Source of the DNA: Novosphingobium sp. Chol11
GTDB taxonomy: Bacteria > Pseudomonadota > Alphaproteobacteria > Sphingomonadales > Sphingomonadaceae
NCBI RefSeq assembly: GCF_900218065.1
Contig: NZ_OBMU01000001.1
Location: forward strand, 272,336-336,335
DNA length: 64,000 nt
Reading direction: 5' to 3'
Part shown: one piece after another, positions 1 to 9,996 of the stretch
Position numbering within the stretch: the first letter of the stretch is position 1
Layout: each line of letters begins with the position of its first letter
Translations under genes and position numbers: made by a program
Notes under the pieces: model-generated
Databases searched by the model: none
Told to the model about the DNA's origin: nothing
The model's input: only the letters and a program-made list of their open reading frames with translations

Positions 1-82
1 TTACAGACCCTTCTAAGGGATCATATGACGGAACGGTCGTAGCGACGCTGGGGTCTCCGGGCTGATGTTCTACCTGTTGCAT

Positions 83-110
83 GAGATCCCGGCTTTCGCT
101 GGGACGACAG
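83..110. repeat. Short dispersed hairpin repeat
   Basis: The segment reads GAGATCCCGG, CTTTCGCTGG, GACGACAG and folds as a small hairpin (TCCC-GGC over a TTTC loop to GC-TGGGA). It lies just beyond the 3' end of greB. Short elements of this look are scattered between genes in sphingomonad genomes; that part is general knowledge and was not searched. Only one copy is visible here. Confidence 0.45.
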
Positions 111-124
111 GCATTTGGACGTGC

Positions 125-607
125 TCACTCCGGGTAGCTGATCTCCATCACCTCATATTCCTTTTCCCCAGCGGGGAGCATGACGCGGCGCAGGTCGCCT
201 ATCGCCGCGTTGCGCAGGGCGCGGGCGATTGGGGAGTTCCAGCCGATCCGGCCTGCACTGGCGTCGGCTTCGTCATTGCCGACGATGGTGACGGTGCGGT
301 GATTTTCGTCTTCGTCAGCGATCGTGACGGTCGCGCCGAAAAAGACGCGGGTCTTGTCGGGCTGTTGACGCGGGTCGATGACCTTGGCGTCCTTCATCTT
401 CTTGGACAGGCGGCGGAGTTGGCTGTCAATTTCGCGCATGCGCTTGCGGCCGTAGAGATAGTCACCATTTTCGCTGCGATCGCCATTGCCTGCCGCCCAG
501 CTGACGATCTCCACGATGCGGGGCCGCTCCTGCCCAAGCAGCTGATCATATTCGGCGCGCAGCTTCGCGAAGCCTTCGGGCGAGATATAGTTGGGATGAG
601 CGGTCAT
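125..607 (-). CDS. greB: Transcription elongation factor GreB
   Basis: This 160-residue protein is predicted to bind the RNA polymerase secondary channel and stimulate cleavage of backtracked transcripts. The N-terminal half is the coiled-coil finger; its tip carries GNGDRSENGDYLYGRKR (about residues 40-56), the GreB form of the acidic tip rather than the GDLSEN-AEYHAAKE form of GreA. The C-terminal half is the FKBP-like GreA/GreB domain. The length is normal for the family. It lies 86 bp downstream of the lytic transglycosylase gene on the same strand, with a palindromic repeat between them, so it may be transcribed separately. The start codon has only a weak ribosome-binding site. Confidence 0.9.
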   Translation of the reverse strand: MTAHPNYISPEGFAKLRAEYDQLLGQERPRIVEIVSWAAGNGDRSENGDYLYGRKRMREIDSQLRRLSKKMKDAKVIDPRQQPDKTRVFFGATVTIADEDENHRTVTIVGNDEADASAGRIGWNSPIARALRNAAIGDLRRVMLPAGEKEYEVMEISYPE

Positions 608-626
608 GACGGGACATCTCTATCCA

Positions 627-675
627 TTCGGGTCGAGCTTGTCGAAGTCCCTCTGGATACGACAGGCTCAACCCG
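627..675. repeat. REP-like palindrome, degenerate copy
   Basis: The left arm at 627-647 (TTCGGGTCGAGCTTGTCGAAG) nearly equals one arm of the palindrome at 15194-15264. The right arm, about 658-675 (TACGACAGGCTCAACCC), is an imperfect inverted match. It sits in the gap between greB and slt. The two copies in one window indicate a dispersed intergenic repeat family. Confidence 0.6.
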
Positions 676-693
676 GCAGGAGAATGAGAAGCG

Positions 694-2784
694 TCAGCCC
701 GGCGTCTGCTTGCCGAGATATTTGGACAGCGGCGTGTTCGAGCCCCGGAAACGTGCCCGTTCCGGGTTCATCGCTTCATACACCACCGCATTTTCGAGCA
801 CGCGCTGCACATAGTTGCGCGTTTCGAAAATCGGGATCTGCTCGATCCAGCGCAACATGTCGGCACCCGGCAGGCGCGGATCGCCATTGGCCCTGATCCA
901 GCGGTTCACATTGCCGGGCCCTGCATTATAGGCCGCAACCGCCAGCGGATAGCTGCCGCCATAATAGTCGAGCATCCGCTGGAAATAGGATGAGCCCAGC
1001 ATGATGTTGTAGCTGGGATCGTTGAGCGAGCCGGGGTCGTAGCCAAGGCCGAGCTTGCCCGCCTGCTCGCGCGCGGTGCCGGGCATCAGCTGCATGAGGC
1101 CGCGTGCGCCCGCATGGCTGACGATCTGACGGTCGAACTGGCTTTCCTGCCGGGCGATGGCGTGAACCATCGTCCAGTTGGACTGTGCGGTAGACGGCAC
1201 GGGCACTCGGGGAAAAGCGCTCTCGCCATAGCCGGTGAGGCCGCTCGACACCGCGCGGCGGCCGACCATCACGCCCATGTCGGGCCTGCCGATGCTCTTG
1301 GCCAGTTCAGCGGCGAGATAATGGTCGCTGTCGCTGTCGGCATTATTGGCGATCGCGCGGGCGAATTTGCTCTGATCCTCCCAATAGCCCATTTGCCCGA
1401 GCGCCCGCACCGCGCGGACCACGGAGCGATTGTTGAAGGCGGTGCGATCAGCGGCGGAGATTTCCACCGGCCGCTCGACGGCGGCGGGCGCAGGGACCGG
1501 TTTCCCAACGCGTTCCAGGGCGAGCTGACCATAAAACTGGTCGGGGAATACCGACGCCTGGGCAAAATAGCTGTTCGCGGTGCTTTTATCCCCTGCGGCC
1601 AGTGCTGCGCGCCCGGCCCAATAATAGCCCTTGGATTGGGTCTGGGGCGATTTGGCAGCCGTGGCGTAGCTGCGGAACATCACCGCTGCGTCGGATGGAC
1701 GATTGAGATTGTAGAAGGCGGTCGAGCCCGCCAGCCAGGCAAGGCTGGTATAGTCATCACGCTCGCCGATCGGGCGGCTGGAAACGTCGGTGCCGGGCGC
1801 ATAGGCGTCGTCAAGCTTGCTGGCGATGCCATAGGCGAAGCTCCACTGGCTGTCGTTGGCAGCGGCGCGGGCCTGACCCAGCAAGGTCTCATACCATTTT
1901 TCGGCATTGCCCGGACGGAAGGTCAGCTGCGGGCGATTGGCGAGATATTGACGGGCGGCGACCCAATTGCCGGTGTTCATCAGCCATGTGGCCTTGTCCG
2001 CGACGAAGCCTGCGTCGGAGACGCCGATGGCTTCTGCCGCCTGCATCCGGACAGCCGCGTCCGGCGCTTTCCGGCGGAATGCCATGCGTGCTTCATAGAC
2101 CGGCCGCCGCGATGGCGTGACATAGGCGAGCATCCGCTGCGCACCGGCAATGTCATTGCCCCACAGCAGCATGTCGGCGCGCTGGTCATGATCCGCGCTT
2201 GTCCAGCCCGAGCCGAACATCGAAAGCAATCTTGCTTCATCGTCCGGCGAAAGCGTTCCGCCGATCCAGGCGCTGCGGGCGGCGATGCGGGCTTCGGCCG
2301 CCCGGCCCATCTGCATCAGCGCCAGCGCATTGCGGGCATGGCCCGTGGCGGTGCGCGCCGGGAAGCGTGCGAAGAAGGCCGTTACTTGACGCGGATCATA
2401 GCTGTTGGGGTTGATGCCGGTTTCCGCCAGCCGCCGCATCCGGTCCTCCCCCGGCCAGCCGGGATTGGCGAGGATGAAGCTGGCATAGGAGGAGAAGCCC
2501 AGACCATCGCTTTGCTGCAAGGCGCGCCACTGGCCGATCGTCGCGGAGATCGATGGATCGGACGCAACGCCGATTCGGCTGCTGACCTGATTCCAGGGCG
2601 ACGGCTGAGACGAGGGCCGAGTCTGGGCAGGCAGTTGCTGGACTACTGCGCCCGGCGGATAGGGCGATGCTGTTGGAGTTTCGGTCTGGGCGCTGGCGCC
2701 GGCGGTAAAAAGAAGAAGAGCGATCAAGGGCATGCGGACCATTGCTGTTTCGGGGCGGCGAGTTGACAGCCTACTGGACATCAT
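694..2784 (-). CDS. slt: Soluble lytic murein transglycosylase (Slt family)
   Basis: This is a predicted periplasmic enzyme that cleaves the MurNAc-GlcNAc bond of peptidoglycan to give 1,6-anhydromuropeptides. The 696-residue product starts with a signal peptide (hydrophobic core LIALLLFTAGASA). A long alpha-helical superhelix rich in TPR-like repeats follows, then a C-terminal lysozyme-like domain. The catalytic glutamate is about Glu547 in ARQESQF, followed by GARGLMQLMPGTA and AVAAYNAGPGNVNRW, all hallmarks of the Slt domain. The frame stays open much further upstream, but that part would run through dapA. The ATG at 2784 has AAGGA about ten bases upstream and leads directly into the signal peptide, so I chose it. 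Confidence 0.88.
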   Translation of the reverse strand: MMSSRLSTRRPETAMVRMPLIALLLFTAGASAQTETPTASPYPPGAVVQQLPAQTRPSSQPSPWNQVSSRIGVASDPSISATIGQWRALQQSDGLGFSSYASFILANPGWPGEDRMRRLAETGINPNSYDPRQVTAFFARFPARTATGHARNALALMQMGRAAEARIAARSAWIGGTLSPDDEARLLSMFGSGWTSADHDQRADMLLWGNDIAGAQRMLAYVTPSRRPVYEARMAFRRKAPDAAVRMQAAEAIGVSDAGFVADKATWLMNTGNWVAARQYLANRPQLTFRPGNAEKWYETLLGQARAAANDSQWSFAYGIASKLDDAYAPGTDVSSRPIGERDDYTSLAWLAGSTAFYNLNRPSDAAVMFRSYATAAKSPQTQSKGYYWAGRAALAAGDKSTANSYFAQASVFPDQFYGQLALERVGKPVPAPAAVERPVEISAADRTAFNNRSVVRAVRALGQMGYWEDQSKFARAIANNADSDSDHYLAAELAKSIGRPDMGVMVGRRAVSSGLTGYGESAFPRVPVPSTAQSNWTMVHAIARQESQFDRQIVSHAGARGLMQLMPGTAREQAGKLGLGYDPGSLNDPSYNIMLGSSYFQRMLDYYGGSYPLAVAAYNAGPGNVNRWIRANGDPRLPGADMLRWIEQIPIFETRNYVQRVLENAVVYEAMNPERARFRGSNTPLSKYLGKQTPG

Positions 2785-2816
2785 CGCAATTCCATCCTTA
2801 TCAGGCCCTGAATGAC

Positions 2817-2847
2817 GCGCTATAGCGCCCCGTCGCCTTGAGGCGAC
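2817..2847. promoter_or_regulatory. Two adjacent palindromes between slt and dapA
   Basis: In the 103-bp divergent gap, a 12-bp perfect palindrome GCGCTATAGCGC (2817-2828) is followed by a perfect hairpin GTCGCC-TTGA-GGCGAC (2832-2847). They could be an operator and a leader hairpin for either gene. No protein-binding assignment can be made from sequence alone. Confidence 0.35.
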
Positions 2848-2887
2848 AATGTGCCCCGGAATGCCGGTGAATTGAAGGAGTTTGTTG

Positions 2888-3766
2888 ATGTTTTCCGGGT
2901 CGATTCCGGCACTGATCACCCCTTTCCGCGATGGAGCCGTGGATGAGGCGGCTTTTCGCGCGCTGGTGGACTGGCAGATCGAGGAGGGAAGCAGCGCGCT
3001 CGTACCGTGCGGCACCACCGGGGAAAGCGCGACCATGACGGTCGAGGAGCATAATCGCGTCGTCGCCATCTGCGTCGACCAGGCAGCGGGCCGGGTGCCC
3101 GTGATCGCGGGTTGCGGCTCCAACGACACGCGAATCGCGCTGGAGCATATGTTTGCCGCTCAAGCGGCTGGCGCGGACGCCGCGCTGGTGGTCGCACCCT
3201 ATTACAACAAGCCGAACCAGGAAGGCGTCTATCAGCATTTCGCCTATCTTGCCGAACGCTGCCAGCTGCCGATCGTCCTCTATAATGTGCCTAGCCGCAC
3301 GATTACCGATATCGGCGTGCCGGTGATCCACCGCCTGTCCGAAGAATATCAGACGATCGTGGGCATCAAGGACGCTACCGGGAATCTGGGGCGGGTCACC
3401 GCGCAGCGGCTCGCGTGCCGCGATGATTTCTGCCAGCTGTCCGGCAATGACGAAACCGCTTTGGGATTCAACGCCATGGGGGGCAGGGGCTGCATCTCCG
3501 TCACGGCCAATGTCGCGCCGCGCCTGTGCGCGCAGTTCCAGGCTGCGTGCGCGTCAGGCGATTGGGCCGGTGCGCTGGCGCTGCAGGACCGGCTCTACCC
3601 GCTGCATGACGCGCTGTTCAGCGATTCTTCACCTGGGCCAGTCAAATATGCGCTTAATCGGGTGCGGCCCGACATGCCCGGCGAGCTTCGCCTGCCGATC
3701 ACCTGGCCTTCGGAACCGAGCCGAGCCGCCGTCGATCGCGCTTTGGAAATTGCGGGTCTCGTCTGA
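2888..3766 (+). CDS. dapA: 4-hydroxy-tetrahydrodipicolinate synthase
   Basis: It condenses pyruvate with aspartate semialdehyde, the first committed step of the lysine/diaminopimelate pathway, in the cytoplasm. The 292-residue TIM-barrel protein shows the GTTGESAT motif (active-site threonines), YYNKPNQEG, YNVPSRT with the catalytic tyrosine, and GIKDATGN with the Schiff-base lysine. A TTG two codons upstream is possible, but the ATG at 2888 has AAGGAG seven bases before it. Diaminopimelate supplies peptidoglycan, so the divergent pairing with a transglycosylase is thematically consistent, though no co-regulation is shown. smpB follows after 46 bp. Confidence 0.95.
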   Translation: MFSGSIPALITPFRDGAVDEAAFRALVDWQIEEGSSALVPCGTTGESATMTVEEHNRVVAICVDQAAGRVPVIAGCGSNDTRIALEHMFAAQAAGADAALVVAPYYNKPNQEGVYQHFAYLAERCQLPIVLYNVPSRTITDIGVPVIHRLSEEYQTIVGIKDATGNLGRVTAQRLACRDDFCQLSGNDETALGFNAMGGRGCISVTANVAPRLCAQFQAACASGDWAGALALQDRLYPLHDALFSDSSPGPVKYALNRVRPDMPGELRLPITWPSEPSRAAVDRALEIAGLV

Positions 3767-3812
3767 AAGGGGCTGCGGCCCTATATGGTGAAGTGAGTTA
3801 GTTAAGAGAGCC

Positions 3813-4295
3813 ATGGCCCGCCCCCGTCCCGAACTGTTCGACAAGAAGAAGATCGTCGCCGAGAACCGGCGCGCGCGCTTCGAATATTTTCTGGAGGACG
3901 TGTTCGAAGCGGGCATCGCCCTGCAGGGGACAGAGGTGAAGTCGCTTCGCTTCGGCGAGGGCAACATCGCCGAAAGCTATGCCGAGGTGAAGGGCAATCA
4001 GGTGTGGCTGGTCAACAGCAACATCCCCGAATTCAGCCACGGCAACCGCTATAATCATGAACCCAAGCGGCCCCGCAAGCTGTTGCTGCACGAGCGGGAA
4101 ATCGCCCGCATGCATGGTGCGGTGGAGCGCAAGGGGATGACGCTCGTCCCCTTGAGCGTCTATTTCAACAGCCGCGGCAAGGCAAAGGTCGAGCTGGCGC
4201 TCGCCAAGGGCAAGAAAACGCACGACAAGCGCGACACCATCAAGGAACGCGACTGGAAGCGCGATCAGCAGCGCATCCTGAAGGCGCATCGCTGA
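3813..4295 (+). CDS. smpB: SsrA-binding protein SmpB
   Basis: SmpB binds tmRNA and delivers it to stalled ribosomes for trans-translation. The 160-residue protein shows the OB-fold core ([36 protein letters not shown]) and the basic C-terminal tail ([21 protein letters not shown]) that mimics mRNA in the decoding centre. Its stop overlaps the start of the next gene (TGATG), so translation of the pair is probably coupled. The tmRNA gene itself is not in this window. Confidence 0.95.
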   Translation: MARPRPELFDKKKIVAENRRARFEYFLEDVFEAGIALQGTEVKSLRFGEGNIAESYAEVKGNQVWLVNSNIPEFSHGNRYNHEPKRPRKLLLHEREIARMHGAVERKGMTLVPLSVYFNSRGKAKVELALAKGKKTHDKRDTIKERDWKRDQQRILKAHR

Positions 4296-4903
4296 TGGGG
4301 CCCAAGGCGAGCATGGGCCGTCTGGCCCGCTGGTGGCACGCCAATGCTCCGACCCGGGAGTCGATGGAGGAAAATCGCTTCATCGCGCCAGTCGCGCACC
4401 GGGTGCTGGAACCGTCGCTGTGGCGCTTTACCCGGCGGTCGGTGCCGCGTGGCGTCGCGCTGGGGCTGCTCGTCGGCATCTTTCTGCTGATCCCCGGCGT
4501 GCAGATTGCGGGCGCGGCGCTGCTGGCGCTGCCGTTCCGGGCCAATATCCCGATCGCGGCGGCGATGACATTCCTGTCCAATCCCGCCACCACGCCGCTG
4601 TTCCTGATGGCGTCGGTCTATATCGGTAATTGGCTGCTCGGGCGCAGCGCCGATGCTTCGGGCTTCATGGCGCTGGTCGACAAGCATGCATCGATCCGCG
4701 AATGGTGCGCCTGGCTCTTTTCCGAAGCGGCGCCCGCCATGCTGTTCGGCCTCGCCCTTATTTCCATCGCCTTTGCAGTCGTGGGTTATTTTCTGGCCGA
4801 CTGGTTCTGGCGCCACAGGATGGGCCGGAAATGGCATGCGCGTAAATTGAGGATTGGCAAGGCACCCGAAAGCAGCGCATTGGAAGAAGTCGCCCGCGTC
4901 TGA
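4295..4903 (+). CDS. DUF2062 inner-membrane protein
   Basis: The 202-residue membrane protein has a DUF2062 domain. A polar N-terminus is followed by VPRGVALGLLVGIFLLIPG, a second hydrophobic stretch with FLSNPATTPLFLM (the conserved NP-TTP signature of the family), and a C-terminal membrane helix near residues 145-170. The function of the family is unknown. The gene overlaps smpB by one base and ends 45 bp before cckA on the same strand, so smpB, this gene and perhaps cckA form one unit. Confidence 0.82.
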   Translation: MGPKASMGRLARWWHANAPTRESMEENRFIAPVAHRVLEPSLWRFTRRSVPRGVALGLLVGIFLLIPGVQIAGAALLALPFRANIPIAAAMTFLSNPATTPLFLMASVYIGNWLLGRSADASGFMALVDKHASIREWCAWLFSEAAPAMLFGLALISIAFAVVGYFLADWFWRHRMGRKWHARKLRIGKAPESSALEEVARV

Positions 4904-4948
4904 CGCCGGGTAGAATAGTCCAGGCGTTTTCAGGGGGAAGGCCGGCCG

Positions 4949-7387
4949 ATGGCCTCGCGTATCAAAAGGGATGGGGAAGCGTGGACGGGCGAACGCCCTT
5001 CCCGGCTGGCCCTGCCGCTGCTGATACTGGCTGCGCTGCTGTCCGCGATCCTGATCATTTTCGCGAGCGGCAACGCGGCGGTCGGCGCTGGTTTCGGCGC
5101 AATGATCCTGGCCGCCGCCGCGCTGCTCAGCTGGTATCGCCGCCTCTTTCCCGAAAAAGCCGCTGACCTTGACGCGGTGCCGGACTGGACGGTCGCGCGG
5201 GCCGCAGCGGACGCGTCGAGCATGGCGATCGCGGTCACTGATCGTGCCGGGCGGCTCGTTTGCGCGAGCGACCTGTTTGGCGAATGGTTTCCCGGATTTC
5301 CAACGCCCCCCAACATCACGGCCGAAACGGGGCTGGCCCAAAGCCTTGCCGATGCCGCGCGCGGAGCCTGGCGCGACGGCGAAGCGCGGGTGGAAGGCAT
5401 GGCGCAGGGCGCGCTGCGGCTGGACGTCGATATCAGCCGCACGGGCCGGTCGGAAGATTATCTGCTGTGGCGCTTTACCCCCGTGCGCCAGCCCAACGCG
5501 CTGGATGACGTGCATCGGCTGCTGACGGGCGATGCCGGGCGGCAGATGGGTGAGGCCGGGATCATGGCGGTCATGATCGGGGGGGAAGGGCGCATCCGCT
5601 CGGCCAATGGCGCTTTCCTGCTGCGCGCGGCGGGGCGGATCGACGCCAACATCACCGGGCGCGATTTTGCCGCCCATATGCGGGTCGATGACAAGGGACG
5701 GCTGTTCCTGGCGCGGGAAGAGTCGGGCGGGTTGCCGCTGCGGCTGTTGCAGGTGCCCTTGCGCCGGGCGACGCAGCCGGGCGGCTATCAAGGGAGCGGG
5801 CAGGGCGGAGGGCAGGACGGCCCGATGCTCCTGCTGCTGATCGACGAGCCTGCGGGCAGCGCGGGCGGCACGTCGGCGCTTTCCTATATCGAAACGCTGC
5901 TGTCGCTGCTGCCCTTTGGCCTGGCGATGGCGGATCGCGACGGGCGCATCCTGTTCCTGAACGGCGCCTTTTCCCGTGCCGTGGGGCTGAAGCGGAGCGA
6001 GAAGCCGAGCTATCCGGGCGACCTTGTCGTGCGGGAGGATCAGGCGGCCGTCGCTGATGCCGTGCGCCGCTTTGCCGTGGGGCCGCAAATGTCCGGCGAC
6101 ATCGCGATCAGGCTGCGGAACGAACCGGAGGAGCCCACCGCGTTGAGCCTCGCGGGCGTCCGTGGATTGGGCGAGGCGGCGGTGCTGCTGAGCCTCAAGG
6201 ACAATAGCGAGGAAAGCAAGCTCAAGCGGCAGGTGGCGCAAGCGACGAAGATGCAGGCGATCGGCCAGCTGGCTGGCGGCGTCGCGCATGATTTCAACAA
6301 TATCCTGACCGCCATCATCGGCCATTGCGACCTGATGCTGATGCGCCATACGCCTGGCGACAGCGACTATGACGATATTCAGCAGATCAAGTCGAACAGC
6401 AATCGCGCAGCCGGGCTGACGCGCCAGCTGCTCGCTTTTTCACGGCAACAGACGCTGCGGCCGCAGGTGCTGCAACTGCCCGACATCGTTGCCGATGTCT
6501 CCAACCTTCTGAAGCGCCTGCTGGGCGAGAGCGTCAAGCTGGAGGTCAGCCATGGCCGCAACCTGGGCGCGGTGCGCGCGGACCCGGGCCAGTTGGAGCA
6601 GGTGATCGTGAACCTGGCGGTCAATGCCCGCGACGCCATGCCCGAAGGCGGCATCCTCAATATCCAGACCTATGCGGTTCCGGCGGGCAAGGTGCGCGAG
6701 ATGCGGCAGGAAATATTGCCAGCCGCCGACTATACCGCGCTGCGCGTATCCGACACCGGGCTCGGCATTCCGCCCGACATTCTTTCCAAGATCTTCGAAC
6801 CCTTCTTCACGACCAAGGAATTGGGCAAGGGCACCGGGCTGGGCCTGTCGACGGTCTATGGCATCGTCAAGCAATCGGGCGGCTACATCTTTGCCGAATC
6901 CGAACTCGGGCGGGGCGCGAGCTTCGTCATCTACCTGCCCGTCTATCAGGGCGCGGACATGGAGCAGGCGATCCCCGCAAAGGCGCCGATCAAGCGCAGC
7001 GAGACATGGGGCACCGGCACCGTGCTGCTGGTCGAGGATGAGGACATGGTCCGCGCCGTTGCCGAACGCGCGCTGTCGCGGCAGGGCTACAAGGTGCTGA
7101 CCGCCCATGACGGCGAGCAGGGGCTGGAGGTGCTGGCAGGCGGCGAGCAGATCGACCTGCTGATTTCCGATGTGGTCATGCCCAATATGGACGGCCCGTC
7201 CATGGTTGCGCGCGCGCGGGATACGCATCCTGACCTTCCGGTATTGTTCATGTCGGGCTATGCCGAGGAACAACTGCGCAAGTCGATAGACCTTGCCAAT
7301 GTCGCCTTCCTGCCAAAACCCTTTTCCGTCAGCCAGTTGGCAGAGGCCGCGCGTGATGCCCTGGCGATGCGGCCCACGGCTGAATGA
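4949..7387 (+). CDS. cckA: Hybrid sensor histidine kinase, CckA-like
   Basis: The 812-residue protein is a probable CckA, the kinase/phosphatase that feeds the ChpT-CtrA phosphorelay controlling cell cycle and motility in alphaproteobacteria. Two membrane helices (about residues 20-40 and 44-63) are followed by PAS-like regions, a HisKA domain whose H-box [14 protein letters not shown] places the phospho-histidine at His447, an HATPase domain with N ([14 protein letters not shown]), G1 (DTGLGIP) and G2 ([11 protein letters not shown]) boxes, and a C-terminal receiver with Asp741 in [12 protein letters not shown]. The [10 protein letters not shown]-box and this domain order are typical of CckA. 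The start follows a GGGGGAAGG ribosome-binding site. No chpT or ctrA lies nearby. Confidence 0.85.
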   Translation: MASRIKRDGEAWTGERPSRLALPLLILAALLSAILIIFASGNAAVGAGFGAMILAAAALLSWYRRLFPEKAADLDAVPDWTVARAAADASSMAIAVTDRAGRLVCASDLFGEWFPGFPTPPNITAETGLAQSLADAARGAWRDGEARVEGMAQGALRLDVDISRTGRSEDYLLWRFTPVRQPNALDDVHRLLTGDAGRQMGEAGIMAVMIGGEGRIRSANGAFLLRAAGRIDANITGRDFAAHMRVDDKGRLFLAREESGGLPLRLLQVPLRRATQPGGYQGSGQGGGQDGPMLLLLIDEPAGSAGGTSALSYIETLLSLLPFGLAMADRDGRILFLNGAFSRAVGLKRSEKPSYPGDLVVREDQAAVADAVRRFAVGPQMSGDIAIRLRNEPEEPTALSLAGVRGLGEAAVLLSLKDNSEESKLKRQVAQATKMQAIGQLAGGVAHDFNNILTAIIGHCDLMLMRHTPGDSDYDDIQQIKSNSNRAAGLTRQLLAFSRQQTLRPQVLQLPDIVADVSNLLKRLLGESVKLEVSHGRNLGAVRADPGQLEQVIVNLAVNARDAMPEGGILNIQTYAVPAGKVREMRQEILPAADYTALRVSDTGLGIPPDILSKIFEPFFTTKELGKGTGLGLSTVYGIVKQSGGYIFAESELGRGASFVIYLPVYQGADMEQAIPAKAPIKRSETWGTGTVLLVEDEDMVRAVAERALSRQGYKVLTAHDGEQGLEVLAGGEQIDLLISDVVMPNMDGPSMVARARDTHPDLPVLFMSGYAEEQLRKSIDLANVAFLPKPFSVSQLAEAARDALAMRPTAE

Positions 7388-7410
7388 ACTTCTTGAACGA
7401 TCAAGCGTTT
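7385..7410 (+). promoter_or_regulatory. Candidate EcfG (general stress sigma) promoter
   Basis: TGAAC (7385-7389), 16 bases, then CGTTT (7406-7410) matches the alphaproteobacterial EcfG consensus GGAAC-N16/17-CGTT except for the first base. It lies about 58 bp upstream of the single-domain regulator, in the short gap after cckA. The match is by eye; transcription start data would be needed to confirm it. Confidence 0.45.
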
Positions 7411-7467
7411 ATACTGGTCCGCGCGTCGATGATAAGATAGCGAGCGTGACGAAATAGGGGATCGCAC

Positions 7468-7824
7468 ATGTCGGACAGCAAGACCATCCTGGTGGTCGAA
7501 GATGAAGCAATGATCGGCATGATGCTGGAAGATTATCTCGAAACATTGGGATATCGCCTGCACGCGGTTGCCGTTTCGGTGGATGAAGCCTGCGATCAGG
7601 CGCGCAGGGGCGGCTTTGACGCGGCGCTGCTCGACTGCAATTTGCAGGGCGAGAAAAGCTGGCCCGTGGCCGACATATTGGCCGAGACGGGAATTCCCTT
7701 CATCTTCGCCACGGGCGGCATGGCTGATGATGTGCCATCAGGTCATGCGGATCGGCCGACGCTGGCGAAACCCTATACGATCGGCGCGGTCGAGCGAGCA
7801 CTGGCGAAGGTGCTTTCCGCCTAA
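7468..7824 (+). CDS. Single-domain response regulator, FAT GUY type
   Basis: The 118-residue cytoplasmic protein is a receiver domain with no output domain. It shows the acidic pocket (VVEDEAMIG), the phospho-acceptor aspartate in ALLDCNLQG (about residue 55), and PFIFATGG followed by AKPY with the conserved lysine. PFxFATGG defines the FAT GUY receivers; characterised members in Sphingomonas and Caulobacter (SdrG, MrrA) act as phosphate shuttles in the general stress response. A candidate EcfG promoter lies upstream. Although it follows cckA by 80 bp, its relatives work with HWE/HisKA2 kinases, so the adjacency need not mean a CckA partner. The recA SOS box begins 14 bp after the stop. Confidence 0.85.
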   Translation: MSDSKTILVVEDEAMIGMMLEDYLETLGYRLHAVAVSVDEACDQARRGGFDAALLDCNLQGEKSWPVADILAETGIPFIFATGGMADDVPSGHADRPTLAKPYTIGAVERALAKVLSA

Positions 7825-7837
7825 ATAGGAAATTTCC

Positions 7838-7852
7838 GTTCCCCTCTTGTTC
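7838..7852 (+). promoter_or_regulatory. LexA (SOS) box of recA
   Basis: GTTC (7838-7841), seven bases, GTTC (7849-7852): an exact match to the direct-repeat LexA operator of alphaproteobacteria. It is 75 bp upstream of the recA start. With the matching box at 9160 it indicates LexA repression of both recA and the mutasome operon. Confidence 0.88.
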
Positions 7853-7926
7853 TTTGAGAACAAAGCGGATACGTAGTGGCCAAGGCGCCACTTAATCGGC
7901 GCTTCCGCTTGACAGGGGATAGGCCG

Positions 7927-9000
<1,074 letters not shown>

Positions 9001-9033
9001 GGCGCGCTTGTAGCTGCGTTTTTTATGAATAGT

Positions 9034-9072
9034 GAAAGGCCCGTCTGCGCATGTCGCGGCGGGCCTTTCTTG
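9034..9072 (+). terminator. Intrinsic terminator of recA
   Basis: GAAAGGCCCG (9034-9043) pairs perfectly with CGGGCCTTTC (9060-9069) around a 16-base loop; TT follows. The T-tract is short but the stem is strong. It separates recA from the SOS-regulated imuA operon. Confidence 0.75.
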
Positions 9073-9159
9073 ATTCTCGCACGTTGGCGCTGAGAGTTCT
9101 GCCCGCTCCCTCAACGGCAATGCATCCCTGATTGACAGGGTTCGTCGGAGGATCGAAAA

Positions 9160-9174
9160 GAACATAAGAAGAAC
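9160..9174 (+). promoter_or_regulatory. LexA (SOS) box of imuA-imuB-dnaE2
   Basis: GAAC (9160-9163), seven bases, GAAC (9171-9174) is the exact reverse complement of GTTC-N7-GTTC. It ends six bases before the imuA start codon, so LexA would cover the transcription start or ribosome-binding region. Confidence 0.85.
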
Positions 9175-9180
9175 ATTCTT

Positions 9181-9996
9181 ATGGTCGAGTCGGTAAAAAC
9201 CCTTGCAGCCCTCAGGCGGCATATCGCATCGCTGGAAGGCATTCCGGCTATGGAGGCTGGTGCGCCGGTGGCGACGGGACATGGTCTGTTCGATCAGGCC
9301 TTGCAAGGCGGTCTGGCACGCGGGCGGCTGCATGAGCTTTTCGGCGGTGACGAGGATGAAGGCGCGGCAGCGGGCCTGTCGTTGATCCTTGCTCATCTGG
9401 CGGCGGGCGATTTGCCGCTCTTCTGGCTGCGGCTTGCCAAGGGGACGGGCGCGCAGCCCTATGGGCCGGGACTTGCGGAACTGGGGATTGATCCGGCGCG
9501 ACTGCTGATCGGGGCAATGAAGGATGAGGCGCTGCTGCTGCGCGCGGCGGTCGATGTACTGCGCTGCCCGACGCTGGGGGCATTGGTGATCGAACTGCGC
9601 GGGCGCGCGCCGCTCATGGACCTGACGGCAAGCCGCCGCCTGGCGCTGGCAGCCGAAACTTCGGGAGTCACGGCCTTCCTATTGCGGATCGGCGGCGATC
9701 CCGTGCCGAGCGCGGCGGAGACGCGGTGGCGGGTGGAGGCCGCGCCTTCCCTGCCTTTGCCGGGCAACGCGCCGGGCATGAGCGCCTTTTCACTCCACCT
9801 GCTGCGCCGCCGGTCGGGGCCGGACGGCATGACATGGCGGATGGTGTGGAATGCCGAGCGGGGAGATTTTGGAGAAGAGTGCGATGAACGCCATGAGCAT
9901 GGATGGGCAAGCGGAGGACGCGCTGAAGAGGCGGCGCTACCTGGCGCTGTGGTTCCCCTTCCTGGCGGTCGATCGGCTGCGCATCGCGCGGCCTGA
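9181..9996 (+). CDS. imuA: SOS mutagenesis protein ImuA
   Basis: The 271-residue RecA/SulA-like accessory protein belongs to the ImuA-ImuB-DnaE2 mutasome, which carries out damage-induced error-prone synthesis. The RecA-like core is visible in GHGLFDQALQGGLARGRLHE (about residues 33-52) and the following hydrophobic strand, but no canonical Walker A lysine motif is present, as is usual for the family. The ATG at 9181 directly follows the SOS box; the next in-frame ATG (residue 24) would still keep the core. The 3' end overlaps imuB by 113 bp, longer than the few-base overlaps elsewhere in this window. Confidence 0.88.
   Translation: MVESVKTLAALRRHIASLEGIPAMEAGAPVATGHGLFDQALQGGLARGRLHELFGGDEDEGAAAGLSLILAHLAAGDLPLFWLRLAKGTGAQPYGPGLAELGIDPARLLIGAMKDEALLLRAAVDVLRCPTLGALVIELRGRAPLMDLTASRRLALAAETSGVTAFLLRIGGDPVPSAAETRWRVEAAPSLPLPGNAPGMSAFSLHLLRRRSGPDGMTWRMVWNAERGDFGEECDERHEHGWASGGRAEEAALPGAVVPLPGGRSAAHRAA

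Noticed and set aside
1114-2766. Long open frame antisense to slt (about 550 codons)
   Set aside because: It lies wholly opposite a well-supported gene, has no recognisable domain and no ribosome-binding site; long antisense frames are expected in GC-rich genomes.
4265-6349. Long open frame antisense to cckA (about 694 codons)
   Set aside because: The composition is rich in H, R, Q and P, typical of a shadow frame; it covers three real genes.
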